Positions 62,368 through 64,000 of a stretch of DNA of 64,000 bases are shown here, one piece after another (position 1 is the stretch's first letter; every line of letters starts with the position of its first letter). A program made the translations under genes and the position numbers. The stretch lies in the NCBI RefSeq assembly GCF_006152065.1, contig NZ_VDFW01000003.1, positions 248,001 to 312,000 of the forward strand. The letters are read 5' to 3'. The notes beneath the pieces are model-generated. The model saw only the letters and a list, made by a program, of their open reading frames with translations, was not told the DNA's origin and did no database searches. The stretch is from Amycolatopsis alkalitolerans (lineage in GTDB: Bacteria; Actinomycetota; Actinomycetes; Mycobacteriales; Pseudonocardiaceae).

Positions 62368-64000
62368 GTGTGCGGAATCGTGGGATACGTCGGGCACCGG
62401 GCGGCACTCGATGTCGTGCTGGGCGGCCTCCGGCGGATGGAATACCGAGGCTACGACTCGGCCGGCGTCGCGGTGCTGGACGGCGCCGGGACGCTGACCG
62501 TCGAGCGCAAGGCGGGCCGGCTGGCGAACCTGGAGCAGGAACTCGGCGCCACCGGCCGTGACCGGTTCTCCGGCACCGCCGGAATGGGCCACACCCGGTG
62601 GGCCACGCACGGCGCGCCCGTCGACCGCAACTCGCACCCGCACCGCGACACCAGCGAGCGGGTCGCGGTGGTGCACAACGGGATCATCGAGAACTTCGCC
62701 ACCCTGCGCGCCGAACTGGAGGCCGAAGGGGTCGAGCTGACCAGCGACACCGACACGGAGACGGCCGCTCACCTGATCGCCCGCGCCTACGCCGAGGGCC
62801 CGACGGCGGGTGACCTGCCGGCGAGCGTGCGGACCGTATGCCGCCGGCTCGAAGGCGCGTTCACCCTGGTCGTCACCCATGCCGACCAGCCGGACCTGAT
62901 CGTCGCGGCGCGCCGGTCCTCGCCGCTGGTGGTGGGCGTCGGCGAGGGTGAGACGTTCGTCGCCTCGGACGTCTCGGCCTTCATCGAGCACACCCGCGAG
63001 GCTGTCGAGCTGGGCCAGGACCAGCTCGTCGTGATCACGCGCGACGGCTACGAGGTCACCGACTTCGCGGGCGAGCCCGCGCAGGCCAAGCCCTTCACGG
63101 TCGCGTGGGACCTTTCGGCCGCCGAGAAGGGCGGCCACGACTACTTCATGCTCAAGGAGATCGAGGAGCAGCCGGAGGCGCTCGCGAACACGCTGCGCGG
63201 GCATTTCGACCACGGCCGCATCGTGCTCGACGAGCAGCGGATAGCCGATCAGGACCTGCGTGACGTGGACAAGGTGTTCGTCGTCGCGTGCGGCACCGCG
63301 TATCACTCGGGGCTCATCGCGAAGTACGCGATCGAGCACTGGACGCGGCTGCCGGTCGAGGTCGAGCTGGCGAGCGAGTTCCGCTACCGCGACCCGGTGC
63401 TGGACCGCGACACGCTCGTGGTCGCGATCTCGCAGTCGGGCGAAACGGCGGACACGCTCGAAGCGGTCCGGCACGCGCGTGGCCAGAAGGCTCGGGTGCT
63501 CGCGATCTGCAACACCAACGGCGCGCAGATCCCCCGCGAATCCGACGCCGTGCTGTACACGCACGCCGGGCCGGAGGTGGGCGTCGCCGCGACGAAGACG
63601 TTCACGTCGCAGATCGCCGCCAACTACCTGGTGGGCCTCGCGCTCGCGCAGGCGCGCGGCACGAAGTACCCGGACGAGGTGGCGCGCGAGTTCGCCGAGC
63701 TGGAGGCGATGCCGGCGGCCGTCCAGAAAGCTCTGTCCACTGTGGATCACGTGCGGAAGCTGGGCCGGGAGATGGCCGATTCGAAGGCCGTGCTGTTCCT
63801 CGGCAGGCACGTCGGGTTCCCGGTCGCGCTCGAAGGCGCGCTGAAGCTGAAGGAACTGGCGTACATGCACGCCGAGGGTTTCGCGGCCGGTGAGCTGAAG
63901 CACGGCCCGATCGCGCTGATCGAGAGCGGGCTCCCGGTGGTCGTGGTGATGCCTTCGCCGAAGGGGCGCGGGGTGCTGCACGCGAAGCTGGTGTCGAACA
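62368..64000 (+). CDS. glmS: Glutamine-fructose-6-phosphate aminotransferase, 3' truncated by window end
   Basis: GTG at 62368 gives MCGIVGYVG, so Cys2 becomes the N-terminal nucleophile of the glutaminase domain. About 544 of some 620 residues are present. GHTRWATHG and HNGIIENF are glutaminase motifs; the SIS domains show CGTAYHSGL, ISQSGETADT and the start of the second SIS domain with ELKHGPIALI. It makes glucosamine-6-phosphate from fructose-6-phosphate and glutamine, the step before GlmM encoded 6 kb upstream. Confidence 0.96.
   Translation, partial: MCGIVGYVGHRAALDVVLGGLRRMEYRGYDSAGVAVLDGAGTLTVERKAGRLANLEQELGATGRDRFSGTAGMGHTRWATHGAPVDRNSHPHRDTSERVAVVHNGIIENFATLRAELEAEGVELTSDTDTETAAHLIARAYAEGPTAGDLPASVRTVCRRLEGAFTLVVTHADQPDLIVAARRSSPLVVGVGEGETFVASDVSAFIEHTREAVELGQDQLVVITRDGYEVTDFAGEPAQAKPFTVAWDLSAAEKGGHDYFMLKEIEEQPEALANTLRGHFDHGRIVLDEQRIADQDLRDVDKVFVVACGTAYHSGLIAKYAIEHWTRLPVEVELASEFRYRDPVLDRDTLVVAISQSGETADTLEAVRHARGQKARVLAICNTNGAQIPRESDAVLYTHAGPEVGVAATKTFTSQIAANYLVGLALAQARGTKYPDEVAREFAELEAMPAAVQKALSTVDHVRKLGREMADSKAVLFLGRHVGFPVALEGALKLKELAYMHAEGFAAGELKHGPIALIESGLPVVVVMPSPKGRGVLHAKLVSN

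Noticed and set aside
61524-62561. Plus-strand frame of 345 residues across the hydrolase and glmS start
   Set aside because: It conflicts with the hydrolase (intact catalytic triad) and glmS, and has Arg-rich shadow composition.

Overview
The window is a stretch of actinobacterial chromosome with very high GC and strong G/C bias at third codon positions. Gene order, the proteins and the ESX-4 locus point to the order Pseudonocardiales, most likely an Amycolatopsis-like member of the Pseudonocardiaceae. That placement is inferred from protein likeness and synteny. No rRNA, tRNA, CRISPR array, insertion sequence or prophage was recognised.

Layout. (1) 1-3042: the tail of an mce lipid-transport operon (Mce C-terminus, two Mce-associated membrane proteins), a SAM methyltransferase and an unknown gene. 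(2) 3043-10965: rpoB-rpoC with candidate promoters, a strong hairpin between the two genes and a terminator. RpoB has Asn where rifamycin-sensitive enzymes have Ser531 (E. coli numbering). (3) 11090-14530: a lone 50-residue acidic protein, then a five-gene minus-strand operon that looks like a type VII secretion (T7SS) target cassette: YbaB-like protein, EspC-like protein, a 388-residue WXG protein and two related membrane-anchored proteins. (4) 15029-19400: str operon rpsL-rpsG-fusA-tuf. (5) 19401-29380: S10/spc operons rpsJ to rplO, ended by a 20-bp-stem terminator. (6) 29413-33278: a membrane protein, secY-adk-map, infA. (7) 33312-37978: rpmJ-rpsM-(new 63-residue gene)-rpsK-rpsD-rpoA-rplQ-truA. 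(8) 37994-52073: an ESX-4-type T7SS locus with eccE, eccB, mycP, eccD, a full-length eccC, an Hsp70-like/T7SS-associated fusion and two WXG100 substrates. (9) 52100-53642: a DUF4333-like protein and a lipoprotein. (10) 53792-56256: rplM-rpsI-glmM. (11) 56262-58205: a fatty-acyl-AMP ligase and an acyl carrier protein. (12) 58303-61475: a second T7SS-target-like operon (EspC-like, an 807-residue low-complexity protein, a coiled-coil protein). (13) an alpha/beta hydrolase and the start of glmS.

How it fits together. Housekeeping operons for transcription, translation and peptidoglycan precursors are interleaved with an ancestral ESX-4 secretion system in the order I recall from Mycobacterium tuberculosis (rplQ-truA ... 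eccB4-mycP4-eccD4-eccC4-Rv3446c-esxU-esxT-rplM-rpsI-glmM ... glmS). Two target-like cassettes outside the core locus (11.3-14.5 kb and 58.3-61.5 kb) carry WXG/YxxxD-type features. The promoter regions of the esx pair and of the 58-kb cassette share a 14-nt block with an ECF-sigma-like -35 box at 16-17 nt, so the machinery and its presumed substrates may form one regulon. The least explained items are the small translationally coupled genes at 34005-34196 (inside the alpha operon) and 38713-38808 (between eccE and its partner), the 388-residue cassette, and a hairpin element shared by the rpsL and rpsJ leaders.
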